Shown one piece after another: positions 1 to 8,708 of a stretch of DNA of 32,699 bases (position 1 is its first letter; every line of letters starts with the position of its first letter). The stretch covers positions 1,878,084 through 1,910,782 of the forward strand of contig NZ_JAAVSH020000001.1 in assembly GCF_011947365.2 (NCBI RefSeq), written 5' to 3'. Source of the stretch: an endosymbiont of Lamellibrachia barhami (GTDB taxonomy: Bacteria > Pseudomonadota > Gammaproteobacteria > Chromatiales > Chromatiaceae). The position numbers were made by a program, and so were the translations under genes. The notes below the pieces were generated by a model. The model saw nothing but the letters and a program-made list of their open reading frames with translations, searched no databases and was not told the origin of the DNA.

Positions 1-834
1 TTGGTATACTTCCCGTTGGTTACGTATTGCTCCTTGCTCGCATTTATTACTGATTGCCTGCCTGCATCAGGCCGCCTCTGATCGGAATCCCCCAACCGGC
101 GTGCAATCCTTGCATCATCGATACGCGAGGACTTGGAAGGTAAAAATTGCAAAATCGTCCATCTCGCGCCTTGAGCATCTTCATGATCCATCTCCGGGGG
201 AGTGGTCCCGGGCGCGAACGGACCTTGACCCTGACACCCGACACATCGACCTCCTTCGGCGCTTTACGGCTTTTGAAGTGGCGTTTCCCAAAGGCACCAC
301 TCCAGATCTCACGGAATTCGACGGCATACTCCCTGGCGACTTTCTCATCCTGGAGAATGACAAGATGATTCAGGTTTTTCTGGGTACCGGTAGGGGTGAA
401 GTTGGTGGAGCCTGTGAGTACCGCACTGCGATCCCGAACCATGAACTTCTGATGGAATATTCTGGGGTTATAGTCGAGTTTTGCATTGATGCCTGCACGA
501 TGCAGGGCGTTTAACATCGAACGGTTCTGCTCTTTTTTACCACACTGGACAAACACGTCATCAAGATCTTCGCGCTCGATGAGATAGTCCCCTCGAGCAC
601 AAGCCTGACGCTAACCCCATTATGCGCTGCGTTAACCAAAGCCCGGGCTATCGGTTCAGACTCAAGTTCCTGAATGGCCACATCGAGCTTTTTTTGTACC
701 TGCCCGATAAACTCCACTATGGGAGATTCGAGATCATCCGGGCCGCCCAGTTCTTGCGGCCCCATATAGAGGCGGAGATCACCCCACTCAAGTGGCATTT
801 GCCTGACTCCTTTCAGTAATCGTGAACCAAGCAT
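1..834 (-). pseudogene. Phospholipase D-family protein, multiply frameshifted remnant
   Basis: Reading on the minus strand, the N-terminal part (from 834, beginning MLGSRLLKGV) runs to VRLVLEG near 590. It then shifts frame and continues as DYLIERED...VQCGKKEQ in another frame, as if one G were lost from a GGGG run. The second frame carries a PLD-type HKD motif, HQKFMVRD, followed by TGSTNFT. Farther on, pieces resembling a second PLD repeat (FAP..., EMD/IMKMLKAR, SKSSRIDDA, GIPIRGG) are spread over different frames between about 245 and 60, so at least three indels are needed to restore one protein. The family includes phospholipases and nucleases that act on phosphodiesters through paired HKD motifs. 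The gene reaches the window edge, so its 3' end is unseen. An intact product is very unlikely unless these are sequencing errors. Confidence 0.75.
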
Positions 835-947
835 CCAGGATGCCGGAATAAGGAACTATTCTAGTTTTAGCACTTAATCCTATAGCCTGCCAGCACGCAT
901 TCAAAGAGATATCGACAGGCTCAAAGCGATCCACATCTTCAGGCAAT

Positions 948-979
948 AAAAAAGGCAGAACCCTCAGGTCCTGCCTTTT
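948..979 (-). terminator. Rho-independent terminator of the cold shock gene
   Basis: An 8-bp stem (AAAGGCAG at 951-958, CTGCCTTT at 971-978) encloses a 12-nt loop. On the minus strand it is followed directly by a U tract (the A run at 948-953 on the plus strand). It lies about 75 bp downstream of the cold shock stop codon. Confidence 0.8.
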
Positions 980-1052
980 CAAGTCCTCAACCCCCAAAAG
1001 GGAATGAGGCCTGCATTGCGTTCAATGCAATGCCAAATCGCAGCTCAATAAC

Positions 1053-1259
1053 TTAGAGCGGTACGATGTTCTCTGCCTGGGGACCTTTCTGACCCTGGGT
1101 AACAGTGAACTCGACCTTCTGGCCTTCAACCAGGGTTTTGAAACCCGAGCCGGTGATGGCGCTGAAGTGTGCGAACACATCGGGGCCGGATTCCTGCTCG
1201 ATAAAACCAAAACCTTTAGATTCGTTGAACCATTTAACGGTACCGGTGGTAGTAGACAT
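1053..1259 (-). CDS. Cold shock protein, CspA family
   Basis: A 68-residue single cold-shock domain, the usual family length. It shows the RNA-binding motifs KGFGFI and DVFAHFSAI after TGTVKWFN. Such proteins bind single-stranded RNA and DNA and act as RNA chaperones and transcription antiterminators in the cytoplasm. Two in-frame ATGs lie six bases apart. The second (MSTTTG) is chosen because AGGAT then sits about six bases upstream, whereas the first ATG is too close to it. The gene stands alone, with its own terminator and an AT-rich upstream region of more than 100 bp. A long 5' leader is common in cspA-type genes, but no cold-box motif was identified here. The paralog (cspA, C, D or E) cannot be assigned. 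Confidence 0.93.
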   Translation of the reverse strand: MSTTTGTVKWFNESKGFGFIEQESGPDVFAHFSAITGSGFKTLVEGQKVEFTVTQGQKGPQAENIVPL

Positions 1260-1751
1260 AATCATATCCTATTAAATCAAGAGTAACTGAAGCCTTTTGA
1301 CAGGCCGTTTAACTGGAAGCTTTGCTATTACTTATGAAAAACAGGACGAGGCATTAAAGACTGTCATCGAAAAAGTGTGCATAAACATAAATATAAGACG
1401 TACTTTCAGGTTCCACCGATTATATATAGCTTTTACCCATAGTCAACGAGTATTCCCATGAAAAAGAAACTTACAGCGATTGCTCACCGTAAGCCTTTGA
1501 TTTCATTAGTTGAAATGAAGAATTTGAACTTCCGACCATTGGATTTATGAGTCGGAGAAGAAAACAAAATACCCTTATTTTTCTAACAGTTACCTTAGCA
1601 TCGGAGGCCCACCTGTCATCTGGAACCCCAGGAACTTGCCAGTGCCAGTGTCCAGGCAGGGAATTTCATAACCAATTGCCTGGGAGGCACAAGCTCTCTT
1701 CTGATGTGATGGCACTCCAGCCAGCATAGGGATAGTCTATCCTGTCAACAT
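1260..1751. other. Intergenic region between csp and the amylase gene
   Basis: About 490 bp without a convincing gene. The part next to csp is AT-rich and contains a TATATATAAT-like stretch near 1416-1426 on the minus strand that could be a -10 element. A 30-codon reading frame starting MKKKLTAIAH (1458-1550, plus) has no clear ribosome binding site and no recognised relatives, so it is not called. Confidence 0.5.
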
Positions 1752-1765
1752 GGAGGTATCCGACT

Positions 1766-3697
1766 ATGCCTATTCAGTCCCAGGTGGAGCAGAGTCTGGC
1801 GGAGATCGATTTTGCCGGCCTTACCAACAAACGCAATTACTACCCCTCTCCCGCCGCCTGGGAGGATGAGCTACTCTATTTTCTCTTTATTGACCGCTTC
1901 TCCGACGGAAAGGAGTTCGGGAACTTCTCCGATATCGAGGGAGATCCGGTAAGCCCGGACGACAATCGCTCCACACCGCTTTTCAATCTCCAACATGATG
2001 CTTTCAGGGCCGATTGGGATCAATGGTTTCAGGATGGTCGCGGCTGGTGCGGTGGTTCCATCTCCGGCCTGCAAGACAAACTGGGATATCTCAAGCGCCT
2101 CGGCGTCAGCGCAGTCTGGTTGAGTCCGATTTTCAAGCAGGTAACGGGCAGTGACGACTACCACGGCTACGGCATTCAAAACTTTCTCGACGTGGATCCC
2201 CACTATGGAACCCGCGAGCAACTAAAAACGTTCGTGGCGGCAGCCCATGAGACCGGTATCCGGGTGATTCTCGACATCATCCTCAATCATGCCGGGGATG
2301 TCTTTACCTACAAGAATAACCATACCTATTTCTATCACCAGGGGAGACGCTGGCCGGTTCAGGGTTACCGGAAGAGACAAGGCGATCCCGGCAATGTCCC
2401 ATTCGGGCATCTGGAAACCCATCCCGACGCCTGGCCGGACAGTGCCGTCTGGCCCAGCGAATTCCACTCCCCTGAAAGCTGGGCTGCGCAGGGACAAATC
2501 CGCAATTGGGATGCTTATCCTGAGTACCTGGACGGCGACTTCTTCAGCCTGAAGGAGCTGTATCATGGCCGGGCCAACAAAGACCCGGGAATCGCCTGGG
2601 ACGTTCAGTGTCGCATCCGGGAATTTCACCACTCTCCAACCCTGGAACAACTCTGCAAGGTCTACCAGTTCTGGATTGCTTATGCCGATATCGACGGCTT
2701 CCGGCTGGATACCGTGAAACATATGGAGCCTGGCGCTGTGCGTTACTTCGCCAATGTTATCCACGAGTTCGCCCAGTCCCTCGGCAAGGAGAACTTCTAT
2801 ATCATCGGAGAGATCACCGGCGGGCGTGGCCACGCAGTGAATCTGGTCAACACCACCGGCATTGATGCCGCCCTGGGCATAAACGACATCCCGGACAAAC
2901 TGGAATACCTGGCCAAAGGCTACCGCAGCCCGGGCAACCCTGATACCGATGAACACGAAGGCTACTTCGACCTGTTCCGCAACAGCCTTCTGGACGACAA
3001 GCACACCCACCAATGGTACGCAAAACACATCGTCACCATGTTCGATGACCACGATCAGGTGGGCACCAAGCATAAGTATCGCTTCTGTGGTGACCACCCC
3101 GAGAGTTACCGTTACCTGCCCCTGGCGCTGGGTTTAAATCTCACCACGGCGGGGATCCCCTGTATCTACTACGGCACCGAGCAAAACTTCAATGGCTCCG
3201 ATCCGCGCAAGGACCGGGACGACTACAGTGATGCCTTTCTGAGGGAGTGCATGTTTGGTGGTCCCTTCGGATCATTTCAGAGCACCGGCAAGCACTTCTT
3301 CAAAGAAAACCATGAAACCTATCAGTTCATCCAACGGTTGAGTGAAGCCCGGAGAAAACACATCGCTCTACGCCGTGGCCGTCAATACCTGCGGCAGGTT
3401 TCGCAGGATGGAGAGCACTTCTATTACCCTGAACTTGTGGGTGAACAACTGAAATGGGTCGTGGCCTGGTCACGCATGTTCGCAAGCAGCGAATGCCTCT
3501 GCGCCATAAACACCGCGGACAAGGATTTGGAAGTTTGGGTTACCCTCGACCACCCCACCCATCGAGCAGCCGGAGAACTCAGCTGTCTGATCTCCACCGA
3601 TTCCGGGCAGCAGGGACAGAGGGTTCCGGTACAGGCGCGCAATGGATCAGCCATTCATATTCGCGTACCGGCTTTTGGTTTTATTGTCTATGGGTGA
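1766..3697 (+). CDS. Alpha-amylase family (GH13) glycoside hydrolase
   Basis: A 643-residue cytoplasmic protein with no signal peptide. All four GH13 signature regions are visible: DIILNH (about 170-175), GFRLD with presumed nucleophile D315 and R313, the acid/base E349 in IIGEI, and FDDHD with H429 and transition-state stabiliser D430. The IPCIYYGTEQNF segment after region IV is also typical, and a C-terminal beta domain follows. The family hydrolyses or transfers alpha-glucosidic bonds in glycogen, maltodextrins or trehalose-related sugars. Substrate and reaction type cannot be fixed from sequence alone. A GGAGG at 1752-1756, nine bases before ATG, supports the start. It appears monocistronic, and no glycogen genes are adjacent. 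Confidence 0.9.
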   Translation: MPIQSQVEQSLAEIDFAGLTNKRNYYPSPAAWEDELLYFLFIDRFSDGKEFGNFSDIEGDPVSPDDNRSTPLFNLQHDAFRADWDQWFQDGRGWCGGSISGLQDKLGYLKRLGVSAVWLSPIFKQVTGSDDYHGYGIQNFLDVDPHYGTREQLKTFVAAAHETGIRVILDIILNHAGDVFTYKNNHTYFYHQGRRWPVQGYRKRQGDPGNVPFGHLETHPDAWPDSAVWPSEFHSPESWAAQGQIRNWDAYPEYLDGDFFSLKELYHGRANKDPGIAWDVQCRIREFHHSPTLEQLCKVYQFWIAYADIDGFRLDTVKHMEPGAVRYFANVIHEFAQSLGKENFYIIGEITGGRGHAVNLVNTTGIDAALGINDIPDKLEYLAKGYRSPGNPDTDEHEGYFDLFRNSLLDDKHTHQWYAKHIVTMFDDHDQVGTKHKYRFCGDHPESYRYLPLALGLNLTTAGIPCIYYGTEQNFNGSDPRKDRDDYSDAFLRECMFGGPFGSFQSTGKHFFKENHETYQFIQRLSEARRKHIALRRGRQYLRQVSQDGEHFYYPELVGEQLKWVVAWSRMFASSECLCAINTADKDLEVWVTLDHPTHRAAGELSCLISTDSGQQGQRVPVQARNGSAIHIRVPAFGFIVYG

Positions 3698-4017
3698 AAG
3701 ATGAAACATTAAATTGAGGATTAATAGGACTGCGCAGACCATCATGACCAGACTCATCCTCATTTATTCACGTTCCAGCGCCGGTGAATCCAGCGCTTCT
3801 TGCATTGTTTCATAGCCTAACTAAGACACCTTTTAAATATTTCCTTTTTCCACACTCAGCCACCTGACTGAACCCCATATCTAACTTCAATCCAGTGGAT
3901 CATTGGGTATTACTCCCCATATAAGTTGTAGGTTTGCAGTGCAAAAATGAGCGCTATTCGATAGCCCACGCCATAATAATATCTGCGTGGAAATAGTCTT
4001 TTTTACACGGACTGACC
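3698..4017. other. Intergenic region, nothing recognised
   Basis: A 320-bp spacer between the amylase and receiver genes. It contains no supportable reading frame, RNA gene or clear terminator. The last 100 bp before 4018 is AT-rich and probably holds the receiver gene's promoter, but no confident -35/-10 pair was picked. Confidence 0.4.
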
Positions 4018-4647
4018 ATGACCCGAAAATGCGTTCTCATTGTGGACGATTCCCGCACTGCCAGGGAAGTTCTGAAAAAAAAGCTGATCACTTACGATAT
4101 TGATATCGATAGCGTTGAATCTGCCGGAACCGCCGTTGATTATTTGGTGAAAAAACTTCCCGATGCCATTTTCATGGATTTCGAAATGCCGGGGATGGAT
4201 GGCTACCAGACCTTGAGAGTGCTCAAGTCGAATGCCCGAACAGCAAAAATCCCTGTAATGATGTACACCTCCCGAGAGGAGGGGCTGACAGTCAGCCAGG
4301 CACGCGCCCTTGGCGCGGTTGGTGTATTGCCGAAACTGATGGGGAAAGAAGAGGTGCAAAGCGCAATGGAGCAACTCAATTTGCTCACGGCGCACGAGTC
4401 CACAGAGGTAGTCCTGGACCGAGTGGAAGACTTCGATGTAGAGAGTAGCGCCACGCATAAGGTCTCAGAGGGTGGCACAAAGATGGATGAGTCGATCAAA
4501 AGTGTTGAGTCAGCCCGAAACCATGATCAGACAAGGAAGCGAATGAAGCGAGTCTTCGACCTCGTGAAAGATTTTGGGACATCCCAGTCCCCAAAATCGA
4601 CTCCTTCAAACAACCTATTGGTGTGCCCCAGTCGTCCCGGTCACTGA
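4018..4647 (+). CDS. CheY-like response regulator receiver protein, probably 3'-disrupted
   Basis: Residues 1 to about 120 form a receiver domain with the full phosphorylation set: acidic pair D10/D11, phospho-acceptor D54 in FMDFEMPG, T84 in MMYTS and K106 in LPK. It should be phosphorylated by a histidine kinase or be part of a phosphorelay. The remaining ~90 residues are low-complexity and charged, ending in SRPGH with no DNA-binding or enzymatic domain. A coiled-coil/transmembrane segment in another frame begins about 200 bp downstream. I infer that the original protein was receiver plus coiled coil plus membrane anchor, and that the present stop lies in foreign or rearranged sequence. 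The receiver itself looks intact. Confidence 0.8.
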   Translation: MTRKCVLIVDDSRTAREVLKKKLITYDIDIDSVESAGTAVDYLVKKLPDAIFMDFEMPGMDGYQTLRVLKSNARTAKIPVMMYTSREEGLTVSQARALGAVGVLPKLMGKEEVQSAMEQLNLLTAHESTEVVLDRVEDFDVESSATHKVSEGGTKMDESIKSVESARNHDQTRKRMKRVFDLVKDFGTSQSPKSTPSNNLLVCPSRPGH

Positions 4648-4850
4648 CACTACGCGACAACCTCGCAAGCTCGTTGCCGCTCCGTAGTCGCTCCGAGATG
4701 ACTTGACGCCGTGTTCGAATTACTACTTTGCTTCCTCTGGCGCGCTACGCGCACGACGGAGTAAGCAGTGCGGCCTCACGGCTACCGGGGAATACCAGCC
4801 TTCGCTTCGCTCTCCATGGCTGGCAGCGAGCGCGGATACTTGCACATCAG
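4648..4850. other. Unexplained segment splitting the receiver gene from its probable 3' part
   Basis: About 200 bp rich in CGCTCCG and short palindromes such as GCGCGCTACGCGC (4740-4752). Its composition differs from both flanks. Frames cross it, but their translation resembles no protein I know. It may be a small inserted element or the scar of a rearrangement. No terminal repeats or target duplication could be defined by eye. Confidence 0.3.
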
Positions 4851-4856
4851 CATCGG

Positions 4857-5183
4857 TTGATCAATCAGGAATTCCAGGTCACTTCGCAAGAGACCCAGCA
4901 AAATCTGTTACAGCGTTTTGATGATGTCGAGGGGAAATTATCGGAAGCTAGACTCATGCTGGATAAAAAAGCTGGCCGACTTTCGAATGGAGGCTTGTTG
5001 GTACTGCTGCTGTTTTTCGCTGCGCTGCTCTATTGGACCATCGGCAAAGAGAGGGATCTGGAGCAGAAAAAATATGCCCGCCAACTGGCTGCGCTTGAAC
5101 AGGACCGAGGGAGACTTGCCGATCAGATGAACATGCTTGAGCAGTTGACTGCCAGGCAAAGTGCTACGTCACAGATGTGGTAG
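4857..5183 (+). pseudogene. Coiled-coil / transmembrane remnant
   Basis: From TTG 4857 the frame encodes about 108 residues. A helical segment rich in Q, E, K and R (QETQQNLLQRFDDVEGKL) comes first, then one hydrophobic membrane helix (GGLLVLLLFFAALLYW), then a second charged coiled coil ([20 protein letters not shown]). It stops at 5183, immediately beyond the point where phoB homology begins in a different frame. It lacks a credible start of its own. It is most simply the displaced C-terminal half of the receiver protein encoded at 4018, which is an inference. It could instead be a fragment of an unrelated membrane sensor. Confidence 0.45.
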
Positions 5184-5783
5184 TTGCGGAGGACGCAGCG
5201 GTCGCGATCAAGCGGATGCAGCAATTCCCACCGGATCTGATCCTGCTGGACTGGATGTTGCCGGGCATGAGCGGCATTGAGCTGGCCTCCCGCTTGAAGT
5301 CTGATCAGGTGACTGAATCGATTCCGATCATTATGATTACTGCCAAAGGCGAGGAGGATGACAAGGTCAGGGGGCATGAGACCGGTGCCGAAGATTATGT
5401 CACCAAGCCGTTCTCCGCCCGTGAACTACTGGCACGCATCCAAGTCCGTATTGCGGCGTGTATCCCCGCTATTTGACGAAAGCAGGATAGAGTGCAGCGG
5501 ACTCTGTCTCGACCCGGCAAGCCATCGCGTGATGGTACAGGACAAAGCCGTTGAACTGGGCCCCACTGAGTTTCGCCTGCTGCATTTTTTCATGACGCAC
5601 CGCGAGCGGGTCTACTCCCGCTCACAACTACTCGACCGGGTCTGGGGCATCAATATCTATATCGAAGAGCGTACGGTCGATGTGCATATCCGTCGTCTGC
5701 GCAAGGCGCTGGAACCCTATACACTTGAAACGATGGTGCAGACGGTGCGAGGTGCGGGTTACCGTTTCTCTTCACAACCCTGA
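5168..5783 (+). pseudogene. phoB: PhoB-type phosphate response regulator, N-truncated and frameshifted
   Basis: The sequence matches PhoB closely: [10 protein letters not shown] (with the phospho-acceptor Asp), [25 protein letters not shown], then the winged-helix domain with [28 protein letters not shown] and TVRGAGYRF. Two defects are visible. The first ~30 residues, including the acidic pocket residues, are missing and replaced by unrelated coiled-coil sequence. Near 5444 one extra base shifts the frame between ARIQ and SVLRRVSP, so the receiver and DNA-binding halves are in different frames. No phoR follows; the next gene is convergent priA. PhoB normally activates the phosphate-starvation regulon from the cytoplasm, but this copy should be non-functional unless the indel is a sequence error. 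Confidence 0.85.
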
Positions 5784-5916
5784 CCTAACGCTGTTCCATT
5801 CAATCGAACTGTAACGGTTTTGCCATATTGGAGCGGGTGGGATTGTGGAATGAGGTGAAAGATCGTCTGGAAGAACCTGGCACCGGCAACTCCATGCGGT
5901 ACCTTAATCACGCAAT

Positions 5917-5946
5917 GCCCGATCCGCGACGCTTGATCGGGCCTAC
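5917..5946 (-). repeat. REP-like palindrome, copy 1
   Basis: A 30-bp element whose minus strand begins GTAG and has the hairpin arms GCCCGATC and GATCGGGC around loop AAGCGTCGCG. It lies between the converging phoB remnant and priA, 33 bp past the priA stop. It differs from copy 2 (26318) by one loop base. A position beyond gene ends suggests a transcription-end or mRNA-stabilising role, as for other REP elements. Confidence 0.8.
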
Positions 5947-5979
5947 GTCTGAAATGTGCATGTTATTTGTTACTTCAGA

Positions 5980-8193
5980 CTAAAACATCTCCTGCGGGTC
6001 GACATCCACCGACCAGCGTACCTTGCGCGCGTTGGGCAGTCTCTCCAGTTGGGCGATCCACTGCCTGAGCCACTGCTGCAGATTGCCGCGGTCGTTGGCC
6101 TGGATCAGCAGATGAGCGCGTACTTTGCCCGCCCGTCGTTCCATGGGTGCAGGAACGGGTCCCCAGAAACTCAGCTTGTCAGCCCCCGGAATCTGTTGCC
6201 CGGCAGTTGCCGCCACTTCCAGAAAATCGTTCGGATCGGTCTTTCCAGTTGCTTCCGCACGTAGCAGCACCTGGTGGCTGAAGGGAGGCAGTTCCGCCAG
6301 GCGCCGTTCCGCCAGCGCTTCTTGCGCAAAGGCGCAGTAGCCCCGATTGATCAGGGTGTGCAGGAGCGGATGGTCCGGATGGCGGGTCTGGATCAGCACC
6401 CGTCCTGGTTTGTTGGCCCGGCCGGCGCGGCCCGCCACCTGCATGAGCAGTTGCGCCATGCGTTCCGAGGCGCGGTAGTCGGTGCCGAAGAGTCCCTGAT
6501 CGATATCGATAATGCCCACTAAAGTGACATCAGGGAAGTGGTGACCCTTGGCCAGCATCTGGGTGCCGATGAGCAGTGGGAAATGCCCGGCACGAATCCC
6601 TTTCAGCAGTTGTTCCAGGCTGCCCTTTCGCCGGGTGGAGTCCCGGTCGATGCGGGCGATGGGCGTATCGGGAAAGTGCTGCTGTAGCGCGGTTTCGAGT
6701 CGCTCGGTGCCTTGTCCCAGTGGGCGCAGTTCAGGGCTGCCGCACTCCGGGCAGTGGGTTGGCTGGCGTCGTTGAAAGCCACAGTGGTGGCACCAGAGCA
6801 GTTTACTGTTGAGGTGCAGCGTCATGCGTGCATCGCAGCGGGGGCAGTCGGAGAGCCAGCCGCAGGCGTGGCAGGTGATGACCGGGGCAAACCCACGTCG
6901 GTTGAGAAAGAGCATTGCCTGCTCTCCGCGTTGCAGGGTTTTGCCGATGTTTTTCAACAGCGCAGGGGAGAGGCCGCCATCGAGTCTGGCATTGCGGATA
7001 TCCAGCAGGTCCATCTTCGGCAGGCTGGCGCCACCCACCCGCTCCGGCAGTGCGATGTGCCGGTAACGCTGCAGTTCCACATTGCGCAGACTTTCAAGGG
7101 AAGGTGTCGCAGAGCCAAGCAGCACTGGACACCCTGCGCGACTGGCGCGCACCACCGCGAGATCCCGGGCGGAGTAACGAAACCCCTCCTGCTGCTTGAA
7201 GGAGATATCGTGCTCTTCGTCGACGATAATCAGTCCCAATTCCGGCATGGGGGTAAATACGGCGGAGCGGGTGCCCACCAACACTCTGGCCGTCCCATCG
7301 CGAACTGAGAGCCAGTTGCGTTCGCGTTCTCCATCTGCGAGGCCCGAATGGAGTAGTGAAACGCTGCCGCCGAGTCGCCGTTCGAAGCGACGGATCAGCT
7401 GTGGGGTGAGGCCGATCTCCGGCACCAGCACGAGCGCCTGCCCGCCCCGCTGCAGGGCCAGCTCGATGAGCGAGAGATAGACTTCGGTTTTGCCGCTACC
7501 GGTAACGCCTTCCAGCAGAAAGGGGGCAAAATTGCCGAAGTGGGATGCGACCTCTCCGGTCACCGCTTTCTGTGTTTCTGTCAGGGTGAGGCTGGTGGGT
7601 GTGACTGTGTGCGGTTGATCAGCAGGTCGTGTCTCAAGCAAAACGGGTTCGATCCAGCCTTTTTGCCGCAAGGTTCGCAGTATGGCGCTGCAGTCACCGC
7701 ACTGTTGTGCCAGGTGGTTTGTGGTGAGTCCTTCTCTTGTGGTCGACAGGGCCTGCATGAGGCTCCGCTGTCTCGGGGCGCGCTTCAGGCTGGCGGATTC
7801 GATGGCCCGTCCCGCCTGAGTCTGCCGCCACCCCTTGCGGCCGTTGCCGGTGGATAGCGCGCATTTGCGCAGTTTCACCGGCAGGGCGTGGAAAAGTACA
7901 TCACCAAGGGGGTGCTGATAATAGTCTGCGCTCCAGTGCAGCAGGGCGATGTCCTCTGCGCGGAGCAGGGCTTCCTGGTCGATGACCGCCTCAATCTCTT
8001 TCAGCCGGTCGCTGGCAATTTCACTGTGGGAGGGGGTATCCCAGAGTATGCCGCAACGGCTGCCTCGGCCAAAGGGCACCTTGAGGCGTATGCCGGGAGT
8101 GAGATCTGTCCCCGTCTCCACTGTTGGAAGGTAATCGAACAAGGTGCGCAGTGGCCCCGGCAGGGCGACGCGGAGAAAGCGGTGACTCGTCAT
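5980..8193 (-). CDS. priA: Primosomal replication restart helicase PriA
   Basis: 737 residues, the normal PriA length. PriA is a 3'-5' DNA helicase that recognises stalled forks and loads the primosome for DnaB. Domains in order: N-terminal 3'-DNA-binding domain (LPGPLRTLFDYL), winged helix, then the helicase core with Walker A GVTGSGKT (229-236), Walker B DEEH (325-328) and GSATPS. A zinc-binding insert carries eight cysteines as four CxxC-type pairs (C441/444, C450/453, C468/471, C481/484). The later helicase motifs GTQMLAKGHHFP and QVAGRAGR follow. All key residues are present. It is transcribed alone on the minus strand, with DnaA-box-like sites in its upstream spacer and a REP element after its stop. 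Confidence 0.97.
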   Translation of the reverse strand: MTSHRFLRVALPGPLRTLFDYLPTVETGTDLTPGIRLKVPFGRGSRCGILWDTPSHSEIASDRLKEIEAVIDQEALLRAEDIALLHWSADYYQHPLGDVLFHALPVKLRKCALSTGNGRKGWRQTQAGRAIESASLKRAPRQRSLMQALSTTREGLTTNHLAQQCGDCSAILRTLRQKGWIEPVLLETRPADQPHTVTPTSLTLTETQKAVTGEVASHFGNFAPFLLEGVTGSGKTEVYLSLIELALQRGGQALVLVPEIGLTPQLIRRFERRLGGSVSLLHSGLADGERERNWLSVRDGTARVLVGTRSAVFTPMPELGLIIVDEEHDISFKQQEGFRYSARDLAVVRASRAGCPVLLGSATPSLESLRNVELQRYRHIALPERVGGASLPKMDLLDIRNARLDGGLSPALLKNIGKTLQRGEQAMLFLNRRGFAPVITCHACGWLSDCPRCDARMTLHLNSKLLWCHHCGFQRRQPTHCPECGSPELRPLGQGTERLETALQQHFPDTPIARIDRDSTRRKGSLEQLLKGIRAGHFPLLIGTQMLAKGHHFPDVTLVGIIDIDQGLFGTDYRASERMAQLLMQVAGRAGRANKPGRVLIQTRHPDHPLLHTLINRGYCAFAQEALAERRLAELPPFSHQVLLRAEATGKTDPNDFLEVAATAGQQIPGADKLSFWGPVPAPMERRAGKVRAHLLIQANDRGNLQQWLRQWIAQLERLPNARKVRWSVDVDPQEMF

Positions 8194-8320
8194 GCCGGGA
8201 CTCTATCACTAGACATGATGTTTCACGAGGCGAAACAAATCAGTTTTTCGAACGAGGCGAAAAATGGTGTCCCTGCCAGAAAAATCACTGACTTAGCGGT
8301 GAAGTTTGGGGTTGCGGGGT

Positions 8321-8534
8321 TTTTCCACAGAATCTGTGGATAACTCTGTGGGGAAATTTCAGGTGTTTGCCTCCAGGCCTTGAAAATAGTGGAGATCTGT
8401 TAATCTGCGCAATATTTGCACTGTTTTGTAAATTACAGGTAAAACAATGAGTTACATAATATCATCTGTTACTTATTTGCAAAGTGTGTCGAGTGGGAGG
8501 AAATTCCTGTAGAGAAACAGTCAGTTGTGAATAA
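8321..8534. promoter_or_regulatory. Cluster of DnaA-box-like sites in the priA upstream spacer
   Basis: A perfect DnaA box (TGTGGATAA, reverse of TTATCCACA) lies at 8335-8343. A one-mismatch site (TTTTCCACA) is at 8321-8329, and a second TTATNCACA match is at 8526-8534 (TGTGAATAA). A weaker TGTGGGGAA lies at 8347-8355. The DNA between 8380 and 8480 is AT-rich. The arrangement could make priA and/or the divergent sigma operon DnaA-responsive, or be part of a replication origin. No dnaA, dnaN, rpmH or mnmG gene is nearby, so an origin call is not supported. The rest of the 8194-8708 spacer holds no recognisable gene. Confidence 0.4.
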
Positions 8535-8708
8535 GCAAGTCTATTTGACGGCGCGGGATGGTTGTTTGGGTGGGTTGTCAACCCTTTTCTGGCTGAAACG
8601 TTAGAGAATATAGGGATAGGGCATCTGCGGCTTCTGGTGGCGGTTTCCACGTCCGTGCATAATCACAGGGTGAAGTGGGCGTGGGGAGGCCGGAGTGGGG
8701 ACTCTGCT

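Noticed and set aside
788-997. 69-codon minus-strand frame between csp and the PLD remnant
   Set aside because: It runs through the csp terminator hairpin and has no family resemblance.
1458-1550. 30-codon frame MKKKLTAIAH... upstream of the amylase gene
   Set aside because: No convincing ribosome binding site or homology; too short to support.
2222-3097. 291-codon minus-strand frame opposite the amylase gene
   Set aside because: It overlaps the GH13 catalytic motifs entirely and has no recognisable domain.
4648-4850. tRNA or small RNA gene
   Set aside because: Short palindromes occur, but no cloverleaf, TTC-type T-loop or terminator could be drawn.
8321-8560. Replication origin
   Set aside because: DnaA boxes are present, but there are no dnaA, dnaN, rpmH, mnmG or parAB neighbours, no clear 13-mer unwinding repeats, and only about three good boxes.
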